From assembly GCA_031761405.1 (NCBI GenBank), contig JASEVX010000012.1, forward strand, positions 18,316,974-18,380,973: DNA of 64,000 nucleotides, given 5' to 3'. This DNA comes from Serripes groenlandicus. Taxonomy: Eukaryota; Mollusca; Bivalvia; Cardiida; Cardiidae. Under the pieces are notes generated by a model, which saw only the letters and a program-made list of their open reading frames with translations, was not told the origin of the DNA and ran no database searches. Of the stretch, positions 11,301 to 20,140 are shown piece after piece (within the stretch, counting starts at the first letter, position 1; each line of letters starts with the position of its first letter). The position numbers and the translations under genes are program-made.

Positions 11301-14300
11301 TTTTCCGTTTTCTTTCTGCTGGATTGTCACCTAGTTCTAGGACCTCATCTTCGTTTTCATGCTGTTTAGAAAGAATGTGGTGTGAAAAATTTGTGACACA
11401 CTTGTCACAAAGAGGACATGGGTGAGCTGAATTGTACACTCGGTCCGATTTCTTCCGTTTCCCTTTGATTGTGTGTGGGTTTTTATCAATCAGTCTGATG
11501 TAAATTTTGGGATTCTTCAGATCTCTTGCAATTTCGCTTTCATCCAAAATCTGATTTTCATCCTCATCTTCCTCGATTTTTCTCTTCTTTGCTTTCTTGT
11601 TTCCCATTGGCTGTGATTGGAAGATGATCGGTTGTGACTTCAATGCTGGATAAATGTTAGAATTGTCAGATTCATCTGCACTGCCTGGAATAATTTCAGT
11701 CGATGACAAACACTTCTCACTTTCTTCCGATTCTTCCACTTCATTGAATTCTTTACTGTGGGGTTCATAACCTGGGTCAGCGTCACTGTCATCCTCCTCA
11801 CTTTTTTCCGATTCTTCCACCTCCTTCAATTCTTTACTGTGGGGTTCATAACCTGGGTCAGCGTCACTGTCATCCTCCTCACTTTCTTCTGATGCTTCCA
11901 CCTCCTTCAATTCTTTACTGTGGGGTTCATAACCTGGGTCAACGTCACCGTCATCCTCCTTATGTTCTTCCGATGTTTCCACCTCCTTCAATTCTTTACT
12001 GTGAGGTTCATAACCTGGGTCAACGTCACGGTCATCCTCCTTACGTTCTTCCGATGTTTCCACCTCCTTCAATTCTTTACTGTGGGGTTCATAACCTGGG
12101 TCAGCGTCACTGTCATCCTCCTCACTTTCTTCTGATTCTTCCACCTCCTTCAATTCTTTACTGTGGGGTTCATAACCTGGGTCATTGTCACTGTCATCCT
12201 CCTCACGTTCTTCTGATTCTTCCACCTCCTTCAATTCTTTACTGTGGGGTTCATAACCTGGGTCAGCGTCACTGTCATCCTCCTCACTTTCTTCTGATGC
12301 TTCCACCTCCTTCAATTCTTTACTGTGGGGTTCATAACCTGGGTCAACGTCACCGTCATCCTCCTTATGTTCTTCCGATGTTTCCACCTCCTTCAATTCT
12401 TTACTGTGAGGTTCATAACCTGGGTCAACGTCACGGTCATCCTCCTTACGTTCTTCCGATGTTTCCACCTCCTTCAATTCTTTACTGTGGGGTTCATAAC
12501 CTGGGTCAACGTCACAGTCATCCTCCTTACGTTCTTCCGATGTTTCCACCTCCTTCAATTTTTTACTGTGGGGTTCATAACCTGGGTATACGTCACGGTC
12601 ATCCTCCTTACGTTCTTCCGATGTTTCCACCTCCTTCAGTTCTTTACTGTGGGGTTCATAACTTGGGTCAACGTCACGGTCATCCTCCTCACGTTCTTCT
12701 GATTCTTCCACCTCATTATCATCATCATCTTTATATTCCATTGACATGCACCCATCAATATTGCCTTCATCATCTTTTCTTGTCCCATCTCTTAAACCCT
12801 CCAGCACCCACTGTAAGTCGTTCAGGAATGCCTCCTGTGTCAAAGGTTTTCTTTTGAGACATTCTGCAAGAGAAAACAAATGTTTTAACATACTTTCACC
12901 ACATTTTCATTTTACTGACCCCCTTTCTAATCAAATTGTTTTTCTCTCTTCACCCTAGAACATAATAAAATACAAATCGTTAAATGAAATGCAACTTAAA
13001 TATTATATAATGACGAGATAAAGAAACGCAGGGTAAACTTCTGTGGTGATTTAAAGTAACGCATTAGAAAAAACTATCCTTAATGAACAAATTTCCAAAA
13101 ATGTCATTAGTTGTTGACCAATAATTCCATAGTAATGTGCATGGAGTTAATCGGCGTATGGATCATCCTCATTGGAATGCTGTTCCACTCTTCCAATAAG
13201 ACAGTACTTAATTACAAGTTCTATGAGTGGCAGGGGGATTCTGGTGCCGCCGTAACCTCCTATCCAGTTTGTCCCACAAATTGGGGACAAATCTGGACTA
13301 TAAACCAAAAAATAAACCAGCAACGTACAAACATTAAAAGCATAAATGGTCAAAATCCACCCGAGCAATCAGTCATTACGGATACTATGATAAAATATAA
13401 TAGGGCTATGAAAAGACAGGTTTTGTCGATCAAGTACATTTCCTTTCACATTTTCCTATTTTCCATGTCTGTCAAGGTTATATCTCTCAAACCCATACTT
13501 TAATTCTAGATTAATCTTTGCTGCCAAACATTACAAGCACAATATTATGGTGATTATATTTTCCAATGTCCATGAAAACAGCTCTGGCTAGCTGTTTTCC
13601 AAAATTTGTTTTCACAACATCTACTCGGGTGAACTGAGAAAAAAAGTAAGGCTGTCACAATTACCAGGATGATTCCCCGGGTAATTGCTCACGGTTAGGT
13701 TTCTATGCAAAAAATGTTACTAAATTGTGTAACCAATAACACAACCATAAAATTACTTTACTCTAGATCTTAGAAAAATAGCCATAGGATAGCAGTTCAG
13801 CTGCAGTTCATCACATTCACAAGTCGCCATATTGGATTTTAGCCAAGAGCTAGGCAGACAGAGCAAAGGTTTATATTAATTTCAACCATTTTTTTTGTCA
13901 TTTCAGTGGTGAAAGAATGATAAGAAATCAGCATGCATCACTTGATATAAAATTAATGTTGACCGAATTAAAGAGTTTTAAGGTACTGTAGTTTGTGTAA
14001 CACAACAGACAAAAATATGAAACTAACACATGTGTACTAGAATGCAACAGGCAACCAGCAAAATGAAATGGACTTGCCCCGGGGCGCACCAACTTCATTT
14101 ATACAAAATATGATCCACTTGTGCCAGTTTCACACCAATTTTGGTTACAATCATGCAGACGTTCATGAGAACTAGTCTTTTAAAGGAAAAGTTGAAGACG
14201 GACGACAGACGCCGCACCACGAAATAAGCTCACATAAAATGAGCCAATTAAAAACACAGCAGCAGTGCAACTATTTTTTTATGTTAAGTTAAAATCAAAT

Positions 14301-17300
14301 AAAAGGATTTTTTAAACTTTAAATTTCAACATGATACATTAACTTAAAAAACAATCAACTGCAAAAACCAAACGTGCTTGAAGAGTTTGTTCATGAGTAG
14401 GTCTAGGTGTAAATTTAAACAATAAACTAGAATTACAATGACTTATTAATAACTTTTAGGGATGTGTTTATTTTTTAAAGGGCACTAAGTATGAAGGGGA
14501 CGGCAATAAGAATGTATACAGTATTGATTTTTGAATTAAAATCATGACAGCCTTAAAAAATATAAACAAGAGGGCCATGATGGCCCTGGATCGCTCACCT
14601 GATATTTTTTTTTTTTCAACTTTAGCCATAATAAGCCCCGCCCCCTGGCGGCCATAGTTTTCGACCAATCAACATGGCTTGTAGGAATCTGATAGAGGGT
14701 CAACCTAGTAATATTTCTACAAAATTATTTGAAAATCGGCCAAATACTTTTGGAGGAAAAGATTTTTTAAGTTTTCACTTAAGCCATATAAGGCAAAATA
14801 GCCCCGCCCCGCCCTGTGACGGCCATGTTTTTCGACCAATCAACATGGCTTCAAGGAATCTGATAGTGGGTCACCTTAGGAACATTTCTACAAAGTTATT
14901 TGAAAATTGGCCTCACACTTTTAGAGGAGAAGATTTTTTAAGTTTTCAGTATAGCCATATAAGGCAAAATAGCCCGCCCCCTGGCGGCCATGTTTTTCGA
15001 CCAATCAACATGGCTTGAAGGAATCTGATAGAAGGTCACCCAAGGAACATTTCTACAAAATTATTTGAAAATCGACCTGACGCTTTTGGAGGAGAAGATT
15101 TTTTAAGTTTTCACTATAGCCATATAAGGCAAAATAGCCCCGCCCCCCCCCTGGCTGCCATGTTTTTCGACCAATCAACATGGCTTGAAGGAATCTGATA
15201 GAGGGTCATCCAAGTAACATTTCTACAAAATTATTTGAAAATCTGCCAACCAGTTTGGGAGAAGAAGAATTTTAAAGTTTTTTTCGTTTCGTTGCCATGG
15301 AAACCAGAATTTTGCATGGATTCCAAAAATTTGAAGGAAATCCAGTGAGGTCATTGAGAGGATGCTTTCTGTGAAGTTTCATCCCAATTGACCCACTGGT
15401 TACTGAGGAGAAGAAGTTGACGCACGCCGGACGCCGGACAAAAGGCGATCACAATAACTCACCTTGAGCAAAGCTCAGGTGAGCTAAAAAACAGCAACAT
15501 CAACAAAGTAATACAACATTAAGGCTATACAAAATTAATTATCTGGTTCTCAGGCCATTTTTTCTGAAAAGAGATCAGGGAGGGAGGCATTTTATTTTTT
15601 TAATTTTATAGTGGACAAAAGAAATGAGTTTTTTTTTATTTTAAATTATTTTTTTTATCGAAATTTCAAAAACACAGCAAGCAGCACAGTGTGTAATTTG
15701 TCAAGACACCATGAATGGTATATATACTATATGATATATAATGTCAACCAATTACAAAGTTTCTCAAATACTATTAATACTGTAAGTTTCTCAATGGCAA
15801 AGTTGATCAATGACAAACCTTTGTTTTTATTTTATTTATTTGGGATAAAATTGGCAATCTGGCACCCTAAAATGAATTGTGTGCGGGCCTGAGAAGCAGA
15901 TAATTAATTTGATATGCCCAAAAAGTATACTTGTAACTCTTTTTGAACAGTTTTAAACAATTACTTAATCCAACTGCCTTCCACTTCTCAATGTCTGTAT
16001 TGTCAACAAATGGTTGGATATCGGATTCTTTACGCAGGTAAAGCCTAAACAAAATTTCAATTTAATTGCATTATGAATTTCCACATAGATCTATTATGCA
16101 CAATGCAAGATTATAAATATATTAAATCAATTTAATCAAACAACAGGTGCAAATCAATCACAGAAACATTTTTTACACAAGAATTGAGATCACAGATGTG
16201 TACACTTTACCCGACCCCTGAACTACAGTATCTTACCATGCGTCATCACTTCTGCAGTAGACCATGGTCCCTGTTATACTTTTGACAGGCCAAAGCATCC
16301 TGGGGCAGGAGGGCAGGCGGGCCCAAGCAAACTTCATGGTCAGCGACAGTGCACAATCTTCAAAACAAATTCAGAATATCTTAATACTAGTAAAGAAAAA
16401 ATATGTAATTGTACAAAGGGTGAGCGACCAGTCACACAGGTTTGACATGGGAAACATGGGAATAAAAATAAAGCAGATTTTCTAACGCAACACCTTATAT
16501 TACATATTTCTCAATTTCTTGCCCCAACGTCCACGATTCCTTAAATTGCCAATTTTTCCTTTACTCGGCTACCCATGTAAATAATTTAATTCTATCCACC
16601 ACCAAACAGTTACATATCACTCTCTGAGAACTGGAAGTTTGAAAGAAAACCAAGGAAACCAAAAGGGATATCATTTATAAAAGCCATAATGAAAAAACAA
16701 AAAAAAACCACAATAGGAACCATGTATCCAAATGGCAACCAGAATCTAAAACAAGAGCTGTCGGAGGACAGCGCGCTCGACTATTCCACCGCTTATTTAA
16801 GTTAATGAGATAATGGACTCTAATGTAGTTGCATGCAAAACATTAACCACAATTTCTTAAACGGTGATAATTTGCATTATATGCAGGATAGAGTTATTTA
16901 ACTTGATTATTTTCATAGGTGTGATGGTTAGGAAGGGTTGTATAACATTTCAATGGAATGCATCAAGTAGTTAATAAGATATGGACTCTTAATGTAGTTG
17001 CACGCAAACCTTTAACCATAATTTCTAAGTAAAAAAAGGACAACAATTTGCACCATATGCAGGATAGAGTTATCTTTATTGGTTGTGTTTTTAGTTGTGA
17101 AACTGGGAAAGGTTGTATAAAGTTTCAATACAATGCTTCAAGTTGTTACTGAGATTACACTCTAAATGTAGTTGCAAAACTTTAACCAGAATTTCTAAGT
17201 CCAAAAAGAGCCATAACTTGCATAAAATGCTGGATAGAGTTATCATACTTAATTTTTTAAATAGGTGTGATGGTTGTAAAGGGCTGTATAAAGTTGTAAT

Positions 17301-19416
17301 GCAATGCATCAAGTAGTTACTAAGATATGGTCTCTTAATGTAGTTGCATGCATAACTTTAACTAGAATTTATAAGTCCAAAAAGGGCCATAACTTGCATA
17401 AAATGCAGGATAGAGTTATCTTACTTGATAATCTACATAAGTGTGATAGTTGGGTAGGGTTGTATAAAGTTTCAATGCAATGCATCAAGTAAATACTGAG
17501 ATATGGACTCTTAATTTAGTTGCACGCAAAACTTTAACCAGAATTTATAAGTCCAAAAAGGGTCATAACTTGCATAAAATGCTGGATAGAGTTATCTAAC
17601 TTGATAATATACACAGGTGTGATAGTTGGGTAGGGTCATAGCAAGTTTCAATGAAATGCAATCAAGTGAATACTGAGATATGGACTCTTAATTTAGTTGC
17701 ACGCAAAACTTTAACCAGAATTTCTAAGTAAAAAAAGGGCCATAACTTGCATAAAATGCAGGATAGAGTTATCTAACTTGATAATATGCACAGGTGTGAT
17801 AGTTGGGTAGGGTCATAGAAAGTTTCAATGAAATGCATCAAGTGAATACTGAGATATGGACTCTTAATTTAGTTGCACGCAAAACCTTAACCAGAATTTC
17901 TAAGTAAAAAAAGGGCCATAACTTGCATAAAATGCTGGATAGAGTTATCTAACTTGATAATCTACATAAGTGTGATAGTTGGGTAGGGTTGTATAAAGTT
18001 TCAATGCAATGCATCAAGTAAATACTGATATATGGACTCTTAATTTAGTTGCACGCAAAACTTTAACCAGAATTTATAAGTCCAAAAAGGGCCATAACTT
18101 GCATAAAATGCTGGATAGAGTTATCTAACTTGATAATATACACAGGTGTGATAGTTGGGTAGGGTCATAGAAAGTTTCAATGAAATGCATCAAGTGAATA
18201 CTGAGATATGAACTCTTAATTTAGTTGCACGCAAAACTTTAACCAGAATTTCTAAGTAAAAAAAGGGCCATAACTTGCATAAAATGCAGGATAGAGTTAT
18301 CTAACTTGATAATCTACATAAGTGTGATAGTTGGGTAGGGTTGTATAAAGTTTCAATGCAATGCATCAAGTAAATACTGAGATATGGACTCTTAATTTAG
18401 TTGCACGCAAAACTTTAACCAGAATTTCTAAGTAAAAAAGGGCTATAACTTGCATAAAATGCAGGATAGAGTTATCTAACTTGATACTCTACATAGGTGT
18501 GATAGTTTGGTAGGGTTGTATAAAGTTTCAATGCAATACATGTAGTATTTAAGTACTTGCATGCAAAACCTTAACCAAGGTGTGACGTGGACGCCGACGC
18601 CAGGGTGAGTAGTATAGCTCTCATATTCTTCGAATAGTCGAGCTAAAAAATGAAATAAAGGTGAATCTGTGTCTTCTGTGAAAGCATAAAATTTCATACA
18701 GGTGGACCAGGCCAAGTTTGTGAAAATTAATAAAATTATTTAACTGAATACACATATCATAATAATAATCAAGTCTATGTCAATGGATCATTTATGAAAT
18801 TGTTGCTGAAAATTCGGACAAGTGGATTTGCCTTTCGGACAAGTTTTGGTTGAACAGTTTTTGTTTATTGTTGTATTTCATGACTTTTTAATCGTCTGAA
18901 AATTGGAAGCTTCAAAAGTCACGAAAACGTCGTAAAACAAAAAACTCTTTTACCAAAAGTTGTTTGTAATAACCAAAAGATTAGCGGTTTTCAATAACAA
19001 AAGTAAAATCCAAAATTCAGATTTTTTATATAGGAAACTGAAAGTAGAAATCAAGTGCATTCAACCGCAAAATACAAGGAATGCCCAACCTGCTAAACAG
19101 AAATGAGCACACTCCACAAAAATATATTTTCAGTGATAATATTATAAACTTTTGATCACCTTCTACTACTAGAGAATGCATTGTACTCCTGTATAAGTTC
19201 AATCTCAATTTTGATTTTATGAAAGTTGCAGTACGACAGAACCTGCACAAAATCAGTGGCATTAGTTTTAATGCCATAAAGTTCACTGAAATCTACAATC
19301 TTAGAACAGTATGAACACTGCAAATCACTCCACAGAATATATGATAAAACTCGTCGCAGATCGTATCGCTTGGAGTACGATATAAAATAGATGATGTGTG
19401 TCTCTTCGCCGGCCAT
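5075..19416 (-). CDS. Tyrosine-recombinase-like protein, 10 exons, 1331 aa
   Basis: Joined exons (minus strand): 19416-19160, 16299-16237, 16044-15965, 12863-10289, 9541-9418, 8999-8876, 8361-8243, 7786-7591, 6763-6566, 5334-5075. Total 3996 nt, one open frame, all introns GT-AG and all phases matching. Parts by residue: 1-195 unrecognised; about 197-520 twelve 27-residue acidic repeats; C2H2-like motif CPLC...H...H near 616-634; second Zn motif CPQC...RH...C near 715-734; helical core-binding-like region about 785-975; catalytic domain about 980-1175 with R984 (NRRRCHEV), K1033/K1036, R1106 (SNMRKYFATM), H1132 and Y1141 (LGHTMDVHRVHY); acidic linker; basic tail with RWSEEEEEEIRSLF resembling Myb/SANT. 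From memory, the zinc-finger-to-tyrosine block resembles a large uncharacterised family in fish and molluscs, perhaps related to Crypton-type recombinases. DNA binding is likely; strand-transfer activity is unproven because the usual box II His is Ser1103. The start ATG sits in a good context (A at -3, G at +4). Confidence 0.85.
5652..5855. mobile_element. PIF/Harbinger (Tourist-like) MITE
   Basis: The left end GGGCAGTTCCTGAATTAA and right end TTAATTCTGGAACAGCCC are inverted repeats that pair over about 45 bp through GTCGGGAGGCAC / GTGCCTCCTGAC. Flanks are TAA at 5649-5651 and TAA at 5856-5858, the TWA target duplication of PIF/Harbinger. Lies in intron 9 of the recombinase-like gene. Confidence 0.75.
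5674..5697 (+). repeat. Run of 24 consecutive G
   Basis: An uninterrupted G tract inside the left arm of the Tourist-like MITE, where the right arm has only about six C. The expansion therefore post-dates the insertion, or is an assembly or read artefact of a homopolymer. It could form G-quadruplexes. In the host gene's transcript it would be poly-C. Confidence 0.9.
5935..6104. mobile_element. Palindromic MITE, ATTCCAGTAAAATATC ends
   Basis: The left arm ATTCCAGTAAAATATCTA pairs perfectly with the right arm TAGATATTTTACTGGAAT, and pairing continues through CACGGGGGGACTT / GAGTCCCCGTGG. About 170 bp, non-coding, in intron 9. A half-copy in inverted orientation is near 4927-4990. Target duplication not clear. 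Confidence 0.6.
6566..6763 (-). CDS. Exon 9 of tyrosine-recombinase-like gene (acidic linker)
   Basis: A 198-nt exon from 'ctcattgcag' to GAGAGTT|GTAAGTG. Ser/Thr-rich, then acidic (PLEEEEEEVEEMEWLES). Phase 1 in and out; the T| at its end plus CA of exon 10 gives Ser1246. A low-complexity tether between the catalytic domain and the basic tail. Confidence 0.82.
7019..7503 (+). mobile_element. Helentron-like short element
   Basis: Starts 'aacaagaggcccatgggcg' with GGTCACCTGA and ends with a hairpin AGGTCACTTGTGACCT followed by AATAATAA, with 'gacgaagacggatggc' just before. The start-hairpin/subTIR/GACG tail/3' hairpin layout is shared with the elements at 14566-15488 and 16751-18647, but no tandem core is present. 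In intron 8. Confidence 0.5.
7591..7786 (-). CDS. Exon 8 of tyrosine-recombinase-like gene (catalytic Tyr)
   Basis: A 196-nt exon from 'aatgttttag' to CGATG|GTAGTT. It encodes LGHTMDVHRVHYRQTS, where H1132 and Y1141 are nine residues apart, exactly the LGH-x8-Y spacing of canonical tyrosine recombinases. The rest (DIAKLLMIQDMG...KGKKLEEIQFD) follows the pattern remembered for the family. Confidence 0.92.
8243..8361 (-). CDS. Exon 7 of tyrosine-recombinase-like gene (box II)
   Basis: A 119-nt exon from 'gttgtcttgcatag' to TTGCAA|GTAAGT. It encodes NIGVYRAYDAIRTVTMNAGL to RTSNMRKYFATMLQ. R1106 sits where the invariant HxxR arginine of box II is expected; the His three residues before it is Ser1103 here. 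Phase 0 out. Confidence 0.9.
8876..8999 (-). CDS. Exon 6 of tyrosine-recombinase-like gene
   Basis: A 124-nt exon from 'tttattttag' to AATACTA|GTAAGG. It encodes TGKGVPVILPPDVLNCMQYL to NPYLFANT. The block GK-x-VPV-L-P...NPYLFA is the most recognisable signature of the unnamed fish/mollusc family. Phase 1 out. Confidence 0.9.
9100..9301. mobile_element. Palindromic MITE, TATTGCCACCCC ends
   Basis: TATTGCCACCCC at the left and GGGGGTGGCAATA at the right are inverted repeats about 200 bp apart. No coding content. Lies in intron 5 of the recombinase-like gene. Superfamily not determined. Confidence 0.5.
9418..9541 (-). CDS. Exon 5 of tyrosine-recombinase-like gene
   Basis: A 124-nt exon from 'cttgtctttcag|G' to GGAAAG|GTTTGT. 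It encodes LTTYAQRTSDVNGVSRELRG and on to VLVIRGK, the segment between box I and the beta-hairpin of tyrosine recombinases; K1033 is a candidate catalytic lysine. Phase 0 out. Confidence 0.88.
10289..12863 (-). CDS. Exon 4 (large) of tyrosine-recombinase-like gene
   Basis: 2575 nt. The acceptor is 'tttgttttctcttgcag|AATGTC'; an in-frame ATG at 12891 lies just inside the intron and could mislead single-exon predictions. It encodes residues 134-992: the acidic 27-residue repeats, a lysine/arginine-rich stretch (GNKKAKKRKIEEDEDE, nuclear-localisation-like), both zinc-finger-like motifs and the helical core up to NRRRCHEVQAMR. The donor ATGAG|GTACAG at 10289 is preferred to one 20 nt downstream because phase 2 joins exon 5 as AMRLTTYAQR, restoring the family pattern. 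Confidence 0.92.
11717..12675 (-). repeat. Coding 81-bp (27-aa) tandem repeats, 12 copies
   Basis: Twelve in-frame copies of a unit like DPGYEPHSKELKEVE followed by SEE-rich and DD-rich residues. Period 81 bp: 'ggttcataacctggg' recurs at that spacing. Copies 3-5 and 8-10 are nearly identical, so DNA around 11881-12060 repeats 405 bp away around 12286-12465, showing a recent five-unit duplication. Strongly acidic, probably disordered. Confidence 0.93.
13113..13302 (-). pseudogene. Tc1/mariner transposase C-terminal remnant
   Basis: Minus-strand reading in three frames: YSPDLSPI; then after a frameshift NLWDKLDRRLRRHQNPPATH; then after a second frameshift LLEEWNSIPMRMIHTPINSM. This is the order of the C-terminal part of Tc1-like transposases (QSPDLNPIE-LWD... 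and EEWN-IP). The third catalytic acidic residue after SPDLxPI is lost at the first frameshift. No terminal inverted repeats were identified. In intron 3. Confidence 0.85.
13303..14565. other. Intron 3 DNA, nothing recognised
   Basis: AT-rich sequence between the Tc1 remnant and the Helentron-like element. No splice-bounded coding block or repeat family was recognised on either strand; the 130-codon frame at 13111-13503 (+) is opposite the transposase remnant and looks non-coding. Confidence 0.5.
14566..15488 (+). mobile_element. Helentron-like element with four ~170-bp core repeats
   Basis: Starts 'aacaagagggccatgatggc' (a small hairpin GGGCCATGATGGCCC), then GCTCACCTGA. Four core units follow, with 'tcgaccaatcaacatggc' at 14661, 14832, 14997 and 15167. 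It ends 'gacgcacgccggacgccgg' and a long hairpin AGCTCACCT...AGGTGAGCT then AAAAA. The 5' GCTCACCTGA equals the reverse complement of the 3' TCAGGTGAGC (subTIR), and the 3' end reads CTAA as in Helitron-type elements. In intron 3. Confidence 0.72.
15965..16044 (-). CDS. Exon 3 of tyrosine-recombinase-like gene
   Basis: An 80-nt exon after 'ttttgtttag' and before TTAA|GTAATT. It encodes LYLRKESDIQPFVDNTDIEK and then WKAVGL. Phase 1 out joins the AA that opens exon 4 to form Lys134, continuing as KCLKRKPLTQEAF. Intron 3 (12864-15964) holds a Tc1/mariner remnant and a Helentron-like element. Confidence 0.75.
16237..16299 (-). CDS. Exon 2 of tyrosine-recombinase-like gene
   Basis: A 63-nt exon between a pyrimidine-rich acceptor (ctcctgccccag|G) and a strong donor (GCATG|GTAAGA). 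It encodes MLWPVKSITGTMVYCRSDDA within the N-terminal region. Phase 2 in, phase 2 out, consistent with both neighbours. Too short to stand alone; support is its splice sites plus frame. Confidence 0.75.
16751..18647 (+). mobile_element. Helentron-like element with ten ~176-bp core repeats
   Basis: Starts 'aacaagagctgtcggaggac' (hairpin GCTGTC-GGAG-GACAGC) with subTIR GCTCGACTATTC; ends 'gacgtggacgccgacgcc' and a hairpin closing in GAATAGTCGAGC then TAAAAAA, the exact reverse complement of the subTIR. Ten core units, 'atgc(a/t)ggatagagttat' starting near 16881, 17057, 17227, 17403, 17579, 17757, 17932, 18108, 18284 and 18459; the spacing is mostly 175-178 bp. In intron 1 of the recombinase-like gene. 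Confidence 0.77.
19160..19416 (-). CDS. Exon 1 (first coding) of tyrosine-recombinase-like gene
   Basis: Starts at ATG 19416 in context GAAATGG and encodes MAGEETHIIYFISYSKRY and onward, 85 codons plus 2 nt, ending in AGAAG|GTGATC. Rich in aromatic and hydrophobic residues; one CxxC (CSYC). I do not recognise the domain. The phase-2 end joins exon 2 without a stop. Confidence 0.75.
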
Positions 19417-19900
19417 TTCGCGTCAAGGACGACTCGAAAATTCACTTTACCCATAATCGAACGATCTTTTCAAGGAATTCATCGATTAAAACTACATCAA
19501 ATTTTAAAGAAATTAGTTTTGTAATCAATACTAAGTATTCTTATACATGAGGAATGGAAAGGACTGTTGCAAAACTTGTTTATCCGAGTTGACATGCAAA
19601 AAACCACGAGCAGTCTCCAGTTAAAATCACTTCCGGTTAACCAAACACACAGAAAATATTATGATTACCAGTAATTATATAAACAAGTAAGTATCAGAAG
19701 GTCTTCGTATCACGCACTATTCATGAAATATCGCTGTAACTCTGCTATGATGTTACAAATGAAAGAAGAAATGTTCACACTTACCAGGCCAGTCACCACA
19801 AACACAGCTCGGCAAATATTCCTTGACTACCGGAAGTATAGCACAACACTCGTGACGCGCGCATGCGTCTCTGTTCGGATGACATCGGACTTTATTCAAG
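19417..19900 (-). promoter_or_regulatory. Probable promoter and 5' UTR region of the recombinase-like gene
   Basis: Locally CpG-richer than its surroundings. It contains ACCGGAAGT (19830-19838, perfect ETS/GABP core), a second ETS site as ACTTCCGGTT (19630-19639), and CGCGCATGCGTC (19857-19868), close to the NRF-1 consensus GCGCATGCGC. A minus-strand strong donor CTGGCCTG|GTAAGTG at 19785 suggests a non-coding first exon above it. This site combination is typical of TATA-less housekeeping promoters in animals; the transcription start is not known. Confidence 0.5.
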
Positions 19901-19974
19901 ACCGATTTTTCGGAAGATTATGTTACTTTTACGGTCTTGTCCATAGCGAATGCATATAGACATGTCCATGCAGT

Positions 19975-20140
19975 TGGACACAATCATTGTGGGGTACCTT
20001 TTGAAATTCACTGTACTACCCCATATTGTCCATTCAGACAGAAATCCGGGAAAAACTTGTGGGGTTAACCCCACATGCTAAAAGTACCCCACAATGACTA
20101 TTTTGACAGAAAAAGTACCCCACAATGTACCTCTCATAAG
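19975..20140. repeat. Inverted CCCCACAATG-rich segment
   Basis: Contains 'cattgtggggtacc' and, inverted downstream, 'gtaccccacaatg' twice, plus 'ttaaccccacatgctaaaag'. The CCCCACAATG(CTAA) motif is the core of the 68-bp satellite at the left edge of the window. It directly precedes a truncated Helentron-like 3' end. Confidence 0.55.

Noticed and set aside
11892..12857. 321-codon open frame on the plus strand (repeats of PPPSILYCGVHNLGQRH type)
   Set aside because: It is the antisense of the 81-bp coding repeat; because 81 is divisible by 3, an open frame on one strand tends to stay open on the other. The spliced minus-strand gene explains the DNA.
12864..12891. ATG at 12891 as the start of an 889-aa single-exon protein
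   Set aside because: The first nine codons coincide with a polypyrimidine tract and a perfect splice acceptor (ttgttttctcttgcag), and three upstream exons join here in phase.
13111..13503. 130-codon plus-strand ORF ending in KPIL
   Set aside because: Lies opposite the Tc1/mariner relic; composition is not protein-like and no splice context is present.
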